64,000 nucleotides of DNA. It comes from Rhyacophila brunnea (lineage: Eukaryota > Arthropoda > Insecta > Trichoptera > Rhyacophilidae). Below are positions 25,170 through 36,873 of this stretch, in pieces. Every line of letters begins with the position of its first letter. Positions within the stretch are counted from its first letter, which is position 1. Location: the NCBI GenBank assembly GCA_022495005.1, contig JAGYXB010000508.1, positions 1,116,001 to 1,180,000 on the forward strand, read 5' to 3'. A program made the position numbers and the translations under genes. The notes below the pieces were generated by a model. The model searched no databases. It was not told the origin of the DNA and was given only the letters and a program-made list of their open reading frames with translations.

Positions 25170-25642
25170 ACTTACAAAATAAAAAGAACTTTTTATATGC
25201 AACGTTTTTAAATTTTCTGTTGAATTATTATGCTCAATATGCTCAAACTTGTACTTGATAAAAAGTAAATAAAAAACAAAGAAATACAGAATACTGAAAT
25301 GTCATTTTGACATTTCATTTTGATTTCCATAGTAACGCACGAATATATTAATAATTTAGTTGCTAGGACCACCCCCTTAGCAACAAATAATAGTCTTTTA
25401 CTTTTTACGGATTTTTATGAAATAACTTTCCATATAAAACAGAATTAACTGAAAATGAATTCAATTCTGCTTAAAGATGGCTAAAAGAATTAAAAGAATG
25501 CATTGGCATCGTGTTCTGATATGTTCTAAAAGTTTCAAATGTCTAGCTAGTCAAGAAGTTAGTTAAAAATCGATTGCAAGATTTGTACTGGACAAACAAC
25601 CACCGGACAAACAAGAATACGACCTAATACAAACGTTGTAAA
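25170..25642 (-). repeat. Dispersed ~460-bp repeat, copy B
   Basis: Reverse-orientation member of the family at 9955-10413 and 38967-39530. It retains the palindromic core with TGTCATTTTGACA at about 25307-25319, also present in copy C, and the inverted TTGCTAGG/CCTAGCAA-like pair. At the position where copy C carries a MITE it has the uninterrupted AGAATTAACTGAAAAT site. Confidence 0.85.
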
Positions 25643-26659
25643 ATAAAAAATGAAAAAGAACTGGTGAATTTATTCTACATAATTTATCCTGTTCATATGC
25701 AAAAATTTTCTAACACAAAAATGTATACATACGGTAAATACAATATACATTTATTTGGAAAAAGGTTTATTTTCAATAAAATAATTAAAACAATATAGTT
25801 TTTTTGTCTGCTTAATTGGTTAATATTTCTATTGCTTAATAAATAATAAAAAAATAATTATAGCTTAATGAAGTGAAATTATTGTGTTGAAAAAAATGAA
25901 TTTATAATCATGTTTATATATTTACAGTATTATTTTTGTATTTATTTAATGAACATGGACATCTTAAAGCCATTCAAGGACGTTTTTAAACTTCCAAGTT
26001 ATGTAGGTACATACAAATATTAGCCTAGGATTTCAATTTCAACATTTAAATTTTTATTATCCGACCAAAGAAACTTTGCCAAATACTTAAGTTGATTATA
26101 AAGAAAACTCTAATTATTACATCTCTCTCACCTCTTTTCGCTTAAAAGCAGCCTTGAACTTTCACAACCGAAAGTTTTTAGAAGTGAAAAACTCACAGCT
26201 TTTAAAGTGAAAAGGCTTTACATTGAGGGCGCACAGGATGCCGAGCTTTGGCTGTAAGCTGATTTATGCAAGATACGTTTGACTTTGCTGAAGAAACAAA
26301 TAGTTACCTACTTTTTAAATCTGGTGATTTATTTATTTTGTCATATATACTTTTCACTAAATTTAAAAGATATTTTTTAATATATTTCCGATGTCATACA
26401 AAGTGTACAGTCGGTTAGTATTCATTCGCTTAAATATTTTTAATTTTAAATAAATAGATAATTTTAATACTGTACGAGATAAAAAAAAGAAACACAACAC
26501 AAACATCTATTAAAAAAAACATCTACCTAAATAATAAAAAAAATCTAATCTAAGATACTATATTACATTTGGAATCCGTAAGGTTGTGTATTCTGCCAGA
26601 TTGGAATCATAATGAGTCAAGCCTATATTCTATAAAGATCAAATTAATGTTATTTTTTT
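25643..26659. other. AT-rich DNA, no gene seen
   Basis: No gene, RNA gene or repeat boundary recognised. Confidence 0.5.
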
Positions 26660-26985
26660 AATACGTGCGTGTTACCTGTACTCATATATGGCTATGAGGT
26701 ACGGCATCTTACCAGACTCCAAATGTTTCGACTTTTGAGCTTTGAGAATCAATTGGTACGACCGCGATACAACCATTTGAGTTCATGTGGGGACACGGAA
26801 GCTTTTAGTGATTAAAGTAGTAATGCAGAAACACTTCACGTGGTTAGAACATAATATGTTTCGCATGACGACAGACAGTGCGACACACCTTACCTTTGTG
26901 GCACAACCTCAACTATTGCAGTGGTGCTACAAGTCGATGGACAAAGGATGCTTTTTTTATGCCACAAATGCAGGGGCGTAATAGC
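26660..26985 (+). pseudogene. LINE reverse-transcriptase C-terminal relic
   Basis: A plus-strand frame from about 26664 reads TCVLPVLIYGYEVRHLTRLQ and runs on to FENQLVRPRYNHL, matching the post-catalytic VLPVLLYGCETW segment of non-LTR reverse transcriptases. A shifted frame then gives KHFTWLEHNMFRM and QPQLLQW, the equivalent of the R-WLGHVLRM...W tail. The order and spacing are right for one element with a frameshift and several stops. The clade cannot be settled by eye. It is dead and old. Confidence 0.6.
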
Positions 26986-28590
26986 GTGAAGTAAATAAGT
27001 AAGTACATAAGTAATTAAATTGATACGTACGATTAAATAAAAAGTACATTTCTATATTTATTCGTAAGCAGAATACCACCTCTATAATAGGCATTCAACA
27101 CGTAGACTGCGAAAAGTTTAACGTGAAGCATGGCCGTTTTGAGAACTACAATACTGACAATCCTTTCATAACATCGCAGCGTCACGACGGCGGCCATGAC
27201 AATTAAACTTATAATTTTCACACTCTAATGTCTGTACCGAAGGAAAGCTCGTGAAATTATTGAATCGGTCAGTTCACCAGGAGAAAATCTGTAATTTGCT
27301 AATCATGGAATTGTTGGTTTATATGATCATTCATGAAACTCTTTGTACGAATAAGCATAACAATCCGAAGAGGCAATGGTCACTATTTTAGGTACTCCTG
27401 AGGTATCTAAGGAATTGGATGAGGTATTTTGTATAGGTAATTGGTGAAAATTAGTTTATCAATAGTTTTATAACTATTATTTGATTGGTTTAAATATACG
27501 TTTAATTTAATATATTTTGTCATTTAATTAGTTTAACTCTTTTATTATTATTATTATTATTGTTTCTCTATTATTCTCAATATAATATACAAATATGTAG
27601 GTAACTAATTGTTTGAAATAATACAATCAACTTATTTTTTTTTAATTAAAATTTAATTTAAATATTATATTGAAAAACATATTTATAAAGCAGAAATTAA
27701 TTCTCAATTATTAACTCAAAAATCTGCTCCGCAATGAAAGCAATATAATATAATATTAGATGTTAATTCAATATTCTTAAAAAAATATAAATAACCATAT
27801 TTTTTATGATTTAACTATTTTTTCGCATTTAATTAAAGGCCTATTTGTAGTAGAATATTCAGTGAAAACAAACTTGTTTTCGTTATTTTTATTATAAATC
27901 TGTCAAATGGAGAAAAAAATTAGGCACTGAATAAATCATTACAAAATTTTCTCATTCTTAGTAAAATCTGCGGAATAATAATTACATTACATGATTTATT
28001 AAAATATTCCATGACTATTTGCTGATCAGAATGATCTGATATTTTAAAAATCAGTGGAATGTAGTTAAACATTAGAAAAAAATGTTATAAGACGAAAAAC
28101 TCGTAAGGTATGCATTATTGTAGCAATGTTAGATAATGTAATTTTGAAACATAATTTCCCTACATGATATTCAACATCAACCAATAATAATACTGACATA
28201 AGACTGCTGGAATAATACATAGCAATGTAAATTTCACCTGTGTTTAATTTGATTAGAGTTAATATCATGATTCAAAATAAACCTCAACCTAAACCTTCAG
28301 TCTAATGTAGCATATCCGTCAATGGATTCATATGCTTCATAAGATAACTATGTAAGAGGAAATTCACGAAAGGTAAGCAAATGCTTTCAGTATATGCGGT
28401 AATTTAATACATACATTTCCGGTAATTTTACGGAAATAATTCTTGGCAGTTGGTATTACAGAATCGAAGATTAAGCTGTTTGATAAAATATGTTTAAAAA
28501 AACTAGTTAAGTGAATACCTACTGTCATGCAATTATGATATTATGTACCTAATAATTTGTTAACATGGATAATAATTATAATTATTATCA
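26986..28590. other. AT-rich DNA, no gene supported
   Basis: A minus-strand frame with ATG at 27195-27197 (MAAVVTLRCYERIV, ending at 27033) has an acceptable start context and a hydrophobic beginning, but no family resemblance and only about 54 codons. The rest is AT-rich with an (ATT)n run near 27541-27560. Confidence 0.4.
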
Positions 28591-28990
28591 ATAGCGCCCA
28601 CAAGCTGGCGCTGATTGGGCTCTAGCCTATGCTCCGTGGTTAGGAGGGCCCGGCGTGGCCAATGAGCCAGTTTACATTTAAATACATTTTTATCACATAT
28701 GTATTTCATGAACAGCGAAAAAAATCATCTGTGGCGCTATTTAATTTCACGTCTATTTTTTTAATTCAAAATTATGTTGTTGCTAGTAATAGGTTCGTTT
28801 ATTTCAGGTGGATATTCGGTACAGAATATTAAATAATACATAATATATATTTATAAGAACAAACTTTTAAAGATAAATTATTTATTGAAGAGCAGTATGC
28901 TGCAATTAGACTTAGCGATAGGAAAGGGGGGGGGGCAAATATCCTGGCCTGGGGCCCACTTCAGGATGTGGAGGACATGGAATTATCTAT
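28591..28990. other. Two GC-rich patches, probably TE relics
   Basis: One patch (28593-28670) contains GCGCCCACAAGCTGGCGC and GGGCCCGGCGTGGCC. The second (28922-28980) has a G10 run followed by CAAATATCCTGGCCTGGGG. Isolated GC-rich patches of this size with homopolymer G in AT-rich insect DNA are usually transposon remnants (inference). I cannot assign a family. Confidence 0.3.
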
Positions 28991-29390
28991 TATATTAAAT
29001 AAAATATTGCACAAAATAAGCACATTACTAAGACGAGATAGTAATGTTCTAAACAAGTTAATACATTTATCTGATAACTTTTAGTTTTAATAATCTAAAA
29101 AACTAGTTGCCTATTAACATGTGTGATTTTTAAAAAACCGATTTTTATTAGTATAAGTATCGTATTTTGTGAATATTATTAATGGTGAAATGTAATTTAT
29201 GAGCTATTAAAAATACTCCATGATGATGAACGCGACATTACCTGTTATTTAAATAAACTCGTTTTTGCCGATTTTTTAATTTCAATTTTGTCACATTGGA
29301 ACTAAAACAGTTTAATAACGATAATTTAAATGTATTTAACTTATAATAATTTTGGTATTGCTTTGAAATTGTTTGCATCTCTCAGCTTTT

Positions 29391-29651
29391 GTAAGATGTA
29401 TTATAATACTAGTCTTGTACGCGTGTACTTCATATGAAGGTAATGTCGAACCGTGGATACACGCCAATGAGCATGACATCACACCCTGTGTGACGGTTCA
29501 ACAATATATATTGCCGACGAGACGCCCACCTTCTTCCGGTGCAATAAGTAAAACGCTAGTGTCTCCCAGCACACCTGGATACGACGTGCAACCGTACGCT
29601 AAGTACGTAATATGCCCATACTACAATGAAAGATCCGATTCAACTTTATGA
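29391..29651 (+). CDS. Candidate host coding exon, unknown product
   Basis: The strand is open from before 29373 to the TGA at 29649-29651 and has no in-frame ATG near its start. A good 3' splice-acceptor pattern (pyrimidine-rich TTTGCATCTCTCAG) ends at 29390, which would make this a terminal coding exon of up to 86 codons. The translation starts with a hydrophobic stretch (VRCIIILVLYACTSY) and continues with a soluble, proline- and tyrosine-containing region (for example PWIHANEHDITPC and PTRRPPSSG) to a YYNERSDSTL end. The base composition is more balanced than the flanks. I recognise no domain. An internal AAG/GTAATG at 29438 could be a donor, which would instead give a short internal exon. 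No partner exon was identified, so a chance open frame remains quite possible. Confidence 0.25.
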   Translation, partial: VRCIIILVLYACTSYEGNVEPWIHANEHDITPCVTVQQYILPTRRPPSSGAISKTLVSPSTPGYDVQPYAKYVICPYYNERSDSTL

Positions 29652-29766
29652 AAATATGGTACCTACTCACATCTCTACACATCGAGAATATAAGTTTAAG
29701 TAAAGTTAACTAAAAAATAAAGGACGGAATAACAATTTCTAATAATAAATTTACTTAATGTTCTAT

Positions 29767-29890
29767 TTAACTCATTCGCTGCTGACTATATAAAGAGATT
29801 TTAATTAGCACCTTTAAAATGCACGTTAATTACATCCATCGGCCGCCTGGTCATTACGCGCATGTGCGTCTTCAGCGTCCAAAATATTAA
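29767..29890 (+). mobile_element. TTAA-flanked MITE, copy 2
   Basis: Starts TTAACTCATTCGCTGCTGAC and ends CGTCCAAAATATTAA, with the shared core CACGTTAATTACATC and GGTCATTACGCGC. It is about 116 bp between TTAA sites and has a few substitutions and small deletions relative to copy 1 (24164) and copy 3 (39152). Confidence 0.82.
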
Positions 29891-30848
29891 CGGATTGTTT
29901 TATTTATTTTTGTAAAATCATATTATCTGGAAGGTAGTAGGTATAATTTGGTCAAAGTTGATTGTTAAAATAAATTTGTCATGTAGGAAACCTATTAATA
30001 TCCGCTTCCGGGACGGAAAATCAAATATACAATTTTCGTTTATGATAATCGATACATGATTTTCCTTTAATGATATTTATTACAGTTTTTATTTTCAAAT
30101 CGAACATTGATTCATTTATGATTTTTTATTAGTAAAATAATGATTATGTAGGCGATACAATGTTGTCTTATGGGTTACTTACTATTAAAATAAATTGCCT
30201 TCAATAATAAAAAAAGAATTTTCACAATACTAGGATAAGTACCTCATAATTTACAACAACAACGAAGTTAAGACGCCGTATGTATACATAATATATAGTG
30301 ACAAGCGACGTAATGAAAATATATCTTAACTTGAGGACGTGTATGACGTAGATCATTAAGAATTTTATAACCGTTTCCATGAGATCACTCCACGGATAAA
30401 TTCACCTATGCCTTCTTTTATCTAGCTAACGTTTGCACTGGCTTTGCTGCGCATAATATATCCGTATGGTTTTACGTACCTAGCATTTTTCTGAGACTAC
30501 TACAATATGATTTTTTGTATTTTTAGATGCCACACTACGTTTCACGCATCATAATACATAAGCTTTACTGACATAAGATCACGCATAATACATTTTCATC
30601 GGAAACTAAGGATAACAGATACATTCGAGAATGTAAGATAGCGTTATGATTGAAAGGGCATTAATGCACACCCAAATTTATACTGCTATATTTTACAAAA
30701 TTTATTCTCGTGTACCTGTGTATTATTATCTATGTTATCTTTAGTATTGTAAACATATTAAACTAGTTTATAACATTCGTACACCTAAATACATTTTAAT
30801 TACAATAATATTAATATTTATATTATTGTAAAATATTCAACTTAAGTT
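29891..30848. other. AT-rich DNA, no gene seen
   Basis: No gene or repeat boundary recognised. Confidence 0.5.
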
Positions 30849-31193
30849 AAGCCTCAATTACATTCAGCTTCTTTACGAGCTGTTTATAGGCGAATTTACA
30901 ATCTGCCTGTAAAGACGCCCAGTGTAATCATCGTATAAGCTAATAAGCAGGTTGTAAACACTCTACCGAGAAAAGTTGAAAGCCGGTCAACTTTACACGC
31001 TACACGCCGGCGTCTGCGCAGTAGAGAGCAGTACCAACCTCCCGGTAAACGTTCCGTCAAAATAGTCGCTAGCTTGTGGCTTCTCAGCGAATGAAAAGTT
31101 TTGTGTGTAATCATCAAATCGCAGTAGCTGAATCGCCCGCTTTTAAATTGGCCAATAAACAGCTCGTAAAGAATCTCAATGTAATTGAGGCTT
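30849..31193. mobile_element. MITE with ~50-bp terminal inverted repeats
   Basis: The left arm (30849-30902) and the reverse complement of the right arm (about 31140-31193) both read AAGCCTCAATTACATT, then TTCTTTACGAGCTGTTTAT, then GGC and AATTTA, with about six mismatches over ~54 bp. The total length is about 345 bp with a GC-rich centre, and no transposase is encoded. If the termini start at GCCTC, the flanks are TTAA on the left (30847-30850) and TTGA on the right (31192-31195), compatible with a mutated TTAA duplication (piggyBac or Sola3 type), but this is uncertain. Open frames across it are by-products of its GC-rich centre. Confidence 0.88.
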
Positions 31194-32805
31194 GAACGAT
31201 TGTTCAATAAAGTGATTAACGTGAATTGGTTTTAAAAACCACGTGATATGCCAATACCCACAACTGAGTGGTACTAAGATGTATGGTATTTGTCACGTGT
31301 TTAACTGAGTTGGGACTTTCCGTGTGATATAGCTATAAGAAGCAGTCATACTACATTTACCAACTTGGCAATTTGCAACGAAAACTGAATATGATATCAT
31401 AATGGTGAGATGCGAAGCACAGCAGAGCATGCTTGAACATTTCGGGTAAGCTTTGTGAACTACCGCTGTGAAATTTCTATTTATAAATCACATTGTAGTG
31501 GAGTAAAGTTTATGATTTTGGACGACGGAAACAATAGTAAAGTTAAAACAGCGTAATCACTCCGAGAGTTGTAGTGGCAGGATTCCAAATAGGTACCAAC
31601 TTAATTGTTGTATTATTTATCGCAAACAATCAGCTACGTTGATTTTTTTTATAAATCAATATTTATGATCCCACGTGCGAAGCTCTTATTGTACTTTTAT
31701 ACTGCGTAAGCACTAAGGCAGCTTCGACTATGACTAGAGTTGTTTTTATTGGATTGGTCGGATAGCAAGATTTTTAATAAAAAATGTTGAGGAAATAAGA
31801 TAATAGGTAATTATAGGAAATAAAAACTTCCCAAAAATTATTACATCACGATATCTAAAAATACCTTACGTCATAACTGAAATAAATATAATATAATATA
31901 ATATAATATATGGTTAGTGGTTTGGCCAATAATTATGGCGGCCTTAATACAACAAAAAGTCCTATTCATCCGACATCCTGATCCGTGTCAAGCCAACAAT
32001 TAACGGCCAGTCATACATAAACTGTGCGCTTATAAACATTTATAACCTACACATTTTTTTGACTATCAAGTGACGCGCACCGGGTGACCCTATAAACCAG
32101 ACCATGGAGTTAGCCTCAACAGCATAAAAGGTCAGTGCTTGGCGTCCTCAAAATAAACCATCCCCCACCCCAGCATCTGAATTATTCCGTCACATTTTAC
32201 AGTTACAAAATGCTCAACCATTAAATAATATGCTGATTATAACTTATGAAAGTAACTGATTATATTATGGTTTTATGAAACTACACTAAACTCATTAGAA
32301 AATAATATTATAAAGAGTGGGGTGTATATTAAAATTATGTATTACTGTTAATACTACGTATATAAATAATACGTTTAAATTATTTTATAAAATTATTGAT
32401 TCAGGAAATTTTCAATATATTCGTTAATCTTAACATTGACAATAATATGTAAGGAATTATAAATAATTTATATCTCCATTATATAAAAAAAAATTCTGCG
32501 CTTTGATTCTAGCGATGATTTTTACTTGTAACTGTATCCACTGGTGGAATACTCGTCTACCAGTCAAGCAGTCTATCGGATACACAATAATTATTAGTGG
32601 TTAACGTATACGTATGATATTATTAATTTGAATAAGATTTAAAAAATAATAGTAATAATCGATTCTCACGACGTTCATAAAACAATTTGATGCCATTTTT
32701 GCGTCACATTTTTTACGATGCTATTTTAATCTCCTGTATTTACTGTACTGTATTGATAGATATAATATTTAAGTGTATATCTGAAAAAAAAAATGTTTCT
32801 TCTGA
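31194..32805. other. AT-rich DNA, no gene seen
   Basis: No gene recognised. An (ATATA)n-type run lies at about 31884-31912. The region immediately before 32806 is AT-rich host DNA abutting the truncated LINE; a stop codon in frame at 32803-32805 closes the frame. Confidence 0.5.
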
Positions 32806-34383
32806 TTGATTGAGTCCCACCTGTCGGAAAACTGTCCAATCTCGCAAAGACAATTTGGGTTTAGACCCGGAAAGTCCACCGAGGATGCGATTCGCTTTGT
32901 GATCGATTCTGTGGAGAGCTCTGGCAAGGACCTCGTTGCCGGGATTTTTCTCGACATTGCGGGCGCGTTTGATACTGCGTGGTGGCCCTTGGTTCTGGCA
33001 AAGCTTAGGCTGAAACAGATCCCCGGGGACCTCTTTGCCTTAGTTCAAAGCTACTTCAGCAATAGGGAGATAACCTACGACTCCGGCCCCAGCCTGATTC
33101 ACAGGAGGACCACCATGGGGTGTCCCCAGGGCTCCGTCCTGGGACCCCTTCTGTGGAACATTCTGTTTGACGACGTTCTGTCCCTGCCACTGCCTCCGGG
33201 CTGCACGCTCGTTGCGTACGCCGACGACTTGCTCCTGCTTGTTGGGGCGACCAGCCGACCGGCACTTGAGCGTGCAGCCACGGACGCCTTGGGCAGAATC
33301 CTTAATTGGGGGTTGCTGAACAAGCTGACCTTTGCCCCGAGCAAAACGGAAGCTGTCCTCCTCAGGGGTAGTTCTCGGGTCAACATAACTCGACGGCCGC
33401 CCACGGTTCGTTTTGGCCAGACCTCAGTGCGTTTCTCCGAAAGGGTTACGTATCTGGGAGTAATTCTTGATGACAAGCTGTCTTTCGTTCACCACGCCAA
33501 GACGGCCGTCTCTAAGGCCAATTCGGCCTATCAGAGAATGGCCCGAATGGCGGGCAGCAATTGGGGACTTAAGCCTAGAGCCCTTAAGGTTGCATACGGC
33601 GCAATTTTCATGGGAATTGCCGGTTACGCCTCCAGCATTTGGCATTCTCGAGTAAACTCCTTAACTCTCGTGAGACGCGCACTATTAAGCGGGCAGCGAC
33701 TTGCGCTGATCTCGCTTACCAAAGCCTACCGCACAACTTCTACTGACGCGCTTGCCGTACTCGCGGGGGTGCTACCCCTCGATCTGCACGTCCAAGTCAG
33801 AGGATCGATCACCCTCCTCTTGAGGGGGATCAGCACAATACTCGCCGGTGTCCATCTGACACCACCGCAGAGATCCGAGGACGTTCCTTACAGGAAGACT
33901 GTAAGTGACATTGTGTACAAGACCGCATTTGCGGCATGGCAGGCGAGGTGGACCGCCTCCCCCAAGGGGCGGCACACTTACCGTTTTTTTCCAGACGTAT
34001 TCTGCAGGCACCAAACTAGAAGACTCCAACCTTCGCACTGGATTAGCCAGTTCCTCACCGGCCATGGCAACTTCGCCGCCAGACTCCACGAGTTTGGCTT
34101 GATAGTAGATGGGCCGGGTTGTACCTGCGGGCATGACCACCAAGATGTTGAACACATCCTCTGGGATTGCCCGCTTATGGAATTCGAACGAGCGGAGCTG
34201 TTTGCCAGGGTCCGTCCTCACACGGGCCCAATTGGTCATGGAGATCTGGTAGCAACCGAGGCCAACTTTGCGGCATTTGAGAAATTTGCAGCGTCGTATG
34301 GGGAGCGGGATAGTCCTGACTCTTCTGTAGACTCATCCATTTCAATTCGTGACACTCAGTATGCGGGTACACAAAGCGCTTAA
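32806..34383 (+). CDS. R1-clade LINE ORF2, reverse transcriptase, 5'-truncated
   Basis: This encodes the C-terminal part of a non-LTR retrotransposon polyprotein, which copies its own RNA into chromosomal DNA by target-primed reverse transcription. The frame opens with Leu-Ile-Glu at the truncation point; there is no genuine start codon, and the endonuclease and the reverse-transcriptase N-terminus are missing. Visible motifs by residue: QFGFRPGKST at 16-25; motif A LDIAGAFD at 49-56; motif B GCPQGSVLGPLLWN at 105-118; catalytic YADD at 138-141; NKLTFAPSKT at 172-181; thumb-proximal YLGVILDDKL at 216-225; and a C-terminal CCHC zinc-knuckle-like motif with Cys439, Cys441, His450 and Cys455. 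There is no RNase H domain. This motif set and the C-terminal CCHC fit the R1 clade (R1/TRAS/Waldo-like). All 525 codons are free of stops and the catalytic residues are intact, so the insertion is young, but the truncated copy cannot move by itself. GC content is far above the flanks, as usual for R1-clade ORFs. Confidence 0.95.
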   Translation: MIESHLSENCPISQRQFGFRPGKSTEDAIRFVIDSVESSGKDLVAGIFLDIAGAFDTAWWPLVLAKLRLKQIPGDLFALVQSYFSNREITYDSGPSLIHRRTTMGCPQGSVLGPLLWNILFDDVLSLPLPPGCTLVAYADDLLLLVGATSRPALERAATDALGRILNWGLLNKLTFAPSKTEAVLLRGSSRVNITRRPPTVRFGQTSVRFSERVTYLGVILDDKLSFVHHAKTAVSKANSAYQRMARMAGSNWGLKPRALKVAYGAIFMGIAGYASSIWHSRVNSLTLVRRALLSGQRLALISLTKAYRTTSTDALAVLAGVLPLDLHVQVRGSITLLLRGISTILAGVHLTPPQRSEDVPYRKTVSDIVYKTAFAAWQARWTASPKGRHTYRFFPDVFCRHQTRRLQPSHWISQFLTGHGNFAARLHEFGLIVDGPGCTCGHDHQDVEHILWDCPLMEFERAELFARVRPHTGPIGHGDLVATEANFAAFEKFAASYGERDSPDSSVDSSISIRDTQYAGTQSA

Positions 34384-34610
34384 CGTCAGCGGACAGCAGA
34401 GCCAGTCCAAAAACAAACATTTTCTTTCTTAACTTTCTTCTTTCAGCACTACGGTGCATGGTTGCAGCATCAGTCCCGTGCGGCTCCGTCTCGGACGGAA
34501 TGAGCACTTAAAATCACTTCTTTCAGACACGTTTAAAGCGTCATAGAAAGCGGCCGTGCATATCCACGGTTGTGCATATATGACGGGTGGTGGTGGGCAC
34601 TTTAACGTAT
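34384..34610 (+). mobile_element. Probable 3' UTR of the R1-clade LINE
   Basis: GC-rich text continues past the stop codon for about 225 bp and includes GGGTGGTGGTGGGCAC before the composition falls to the AT-rich background near 34610. The exact 3' end and any target duplication are not visible to me. No poly(A) tail is obvious. Confidence 0.55.
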
Positions 34611-36873
34611 GTTTATATGAAGTTTCACATGACAGATTATAGAAAAAAAATATACTTTTAATGAAATTATATTTCGTACTAGTAAAAGATATAATAAAAA
34701 AAATAATATGATAAAATAAGCCTCGTAATAAAATAACTATTGTATTTTTCCTGTTAAGTTCTATTTATGTTAGACATTAGCCGGATAAATTATGAGTTCT
34801 ATTTAAAAGATTTTGGGCTTCTCAAATTGCCATAAAACGGGCAAATTATTCCCTCGACCTACCCCAAAAAAACAATGCGGCTTTGAAAACGTGATACTTG
34901 CGGAAATCACCAGACCAAAAGGAGAATCGAAATACGACGCCGTGAAAGCTTTTGCTTAGAGATATCGCAATAAATCTGGAGAGCCAAGTTCGACGGCGCG
35001 GATTCGTTTTAAATAATCGACCTAATTTCTGAATTTATTTGACATGTTTCAAAACTTTTGGCATTCTTGGATTGTGTTAAATAATATAAATTTAAATATT
35101 TTTCGCAATATCGATAAGCTTAAACTTAACCCAACAAAATAAGGCTTGCGATATTTTCTCTTGAAAGTAAATTATCGACTTTATTTTTTTGCTTAACATT
35201 CAGGTGAAAAAAAAGTTAAAAAATAAAAAAATAGGTGTTTGCTTTAACTATGAAGTGGAGCATAATATGAAACTCTCAAAAATGAAGAAAAATCTATTTG
35301 AAGAGGATTATATATTATCCAATTATGTCCTTCAACCAGAGACATAGTTATTGAAAATACATGTGAATTTACGGAACCAGATTTGTACCAATGACTAATG
35401 AGCATTGGATGCTCTGTTACTGGTATTTTGCCAGTGTATTTATTAAAAGTAATAAATACATTTCAAATCAATAATCGCTAGTAAGTGATTAATGCATTTT
35501 ACGATACATACATGTATGTAATATCGTGCAAGTATCTTAGAAGTAAATGAAAAGATTTATGTTCCTTGTCATCTGTTCTTTGATAGTTACTAACGGTAAG
35601 TTTTTTTCCAGAGATGGTTGAAAAATCAATGTATATTTGCCGCAATAAAGTGTGTATACACATTGGAGAAGCTTTCCGTGAAAGTATAGCAATTTATTTC
35701 TGAAAACTTTCCCGTCTCTCAAATTTGAAGTATTTTCCACACACATTACTGAAGTAAGCTGTCACGTCAATTGCTATTGTCAATGTTCGTTGAGTAGATA
35801 ATGCGAGACGCTATCGACTGCCGGGACCCTTTAAACTTTAAGTCCTGTAACATTATCTTTGCTTTAATGCGATGTAAAACTCTAACATACCAACACTCGG
35901 GGGACATACAAACTTTTGACTTTATATCCGGGTGGCATACTATCTACTCTTAGTAGAGTAGTTAATTTTTTGTGTTTATTACTGGGTCGGCATAATTAAA
36001 GCGGTCGTTATATCACGACTCTCTGTATTTCTAGGCACTATTTTGCATAAAGTCCAACAATCTTAAGAAATAACATTTATTTTAAGAAATATAATATAAA
36101 GGATCTTAAACAAGAATAAATATTACTTAATGTTACATTTTAAAAGTTGATAAAATATTATTTTCAATCTCAGATAAAAATATACTATTGGAAGTGCGAA
36201 ATATAAATAAAACAAGTATTAGCTAATGATGAAATGCATTCTATTTTTGTATATATTATGTGTAGAATGTTGATGTTAGGGGGTGGCAAATCCAATAAAC
36301 AGACGATTAAAGCATAATATATACTAAATCAGAATGTAAATTTAGAATCGCAGCCAGCATAATATGTCAGTGTGCTAAAATACAGGATTCGATTGACGTC
36401 TTATCTGCGACCTCATGTTAGTGAAAAATAACGACAAAGTATAATCATCACCCCTTGTCGCTTATTAATGGTTTGTTCTTTATCTGACTATCTCGGAAAT
36501 GGCTCACTGGCAGGACATTCAAAAAAAGATATGTTATCATATTACAGTTGTTCAAATTTTTACATATACATAAAATACAGCTAAATCTTAATATTATTAC
36601 ATTCAAATTTAGTTTTAAGACCGGTCATTTCTGGTCTAATTTTGTAATATTAATCAATGTTAGTGAGTATAAATAATACACACGATGGTATAAATTATAC
36701 TTCATAAAAAATGCTGATAAATAATATAAGTAAATATAACAAAATCACAAAAAACCTGGTTATACTTTTGAATATATTTTTTTTTATATTTTAGGTTGGT
36801 TTCAAAGTTTTTCCTTTCACAGCGTGGTATGGTGCCTATCAAGACTTTTCCAGAGTACTCTAAAATATCTCAA
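34611..36873. other. AT-rich DNA, no gene seen
   Basis: No gene recognised. A moderately GC patch at about 35760-36020 has no usable frame. Confidence 0.5.

Noticed and set aside
30896..31207. 103-codon minus-strand frame
   Set aside because: It lies wholly across the long-TIR MITE at 30849-31193 and its ends coincide with the inverted repeats.
33056..34507. Several open frames antisense to or overlapping the R1-type reverse transcriptase
   Set aside because: They are shadows of the GC-rich reverse-transcriptase frame; none has independent motifs.
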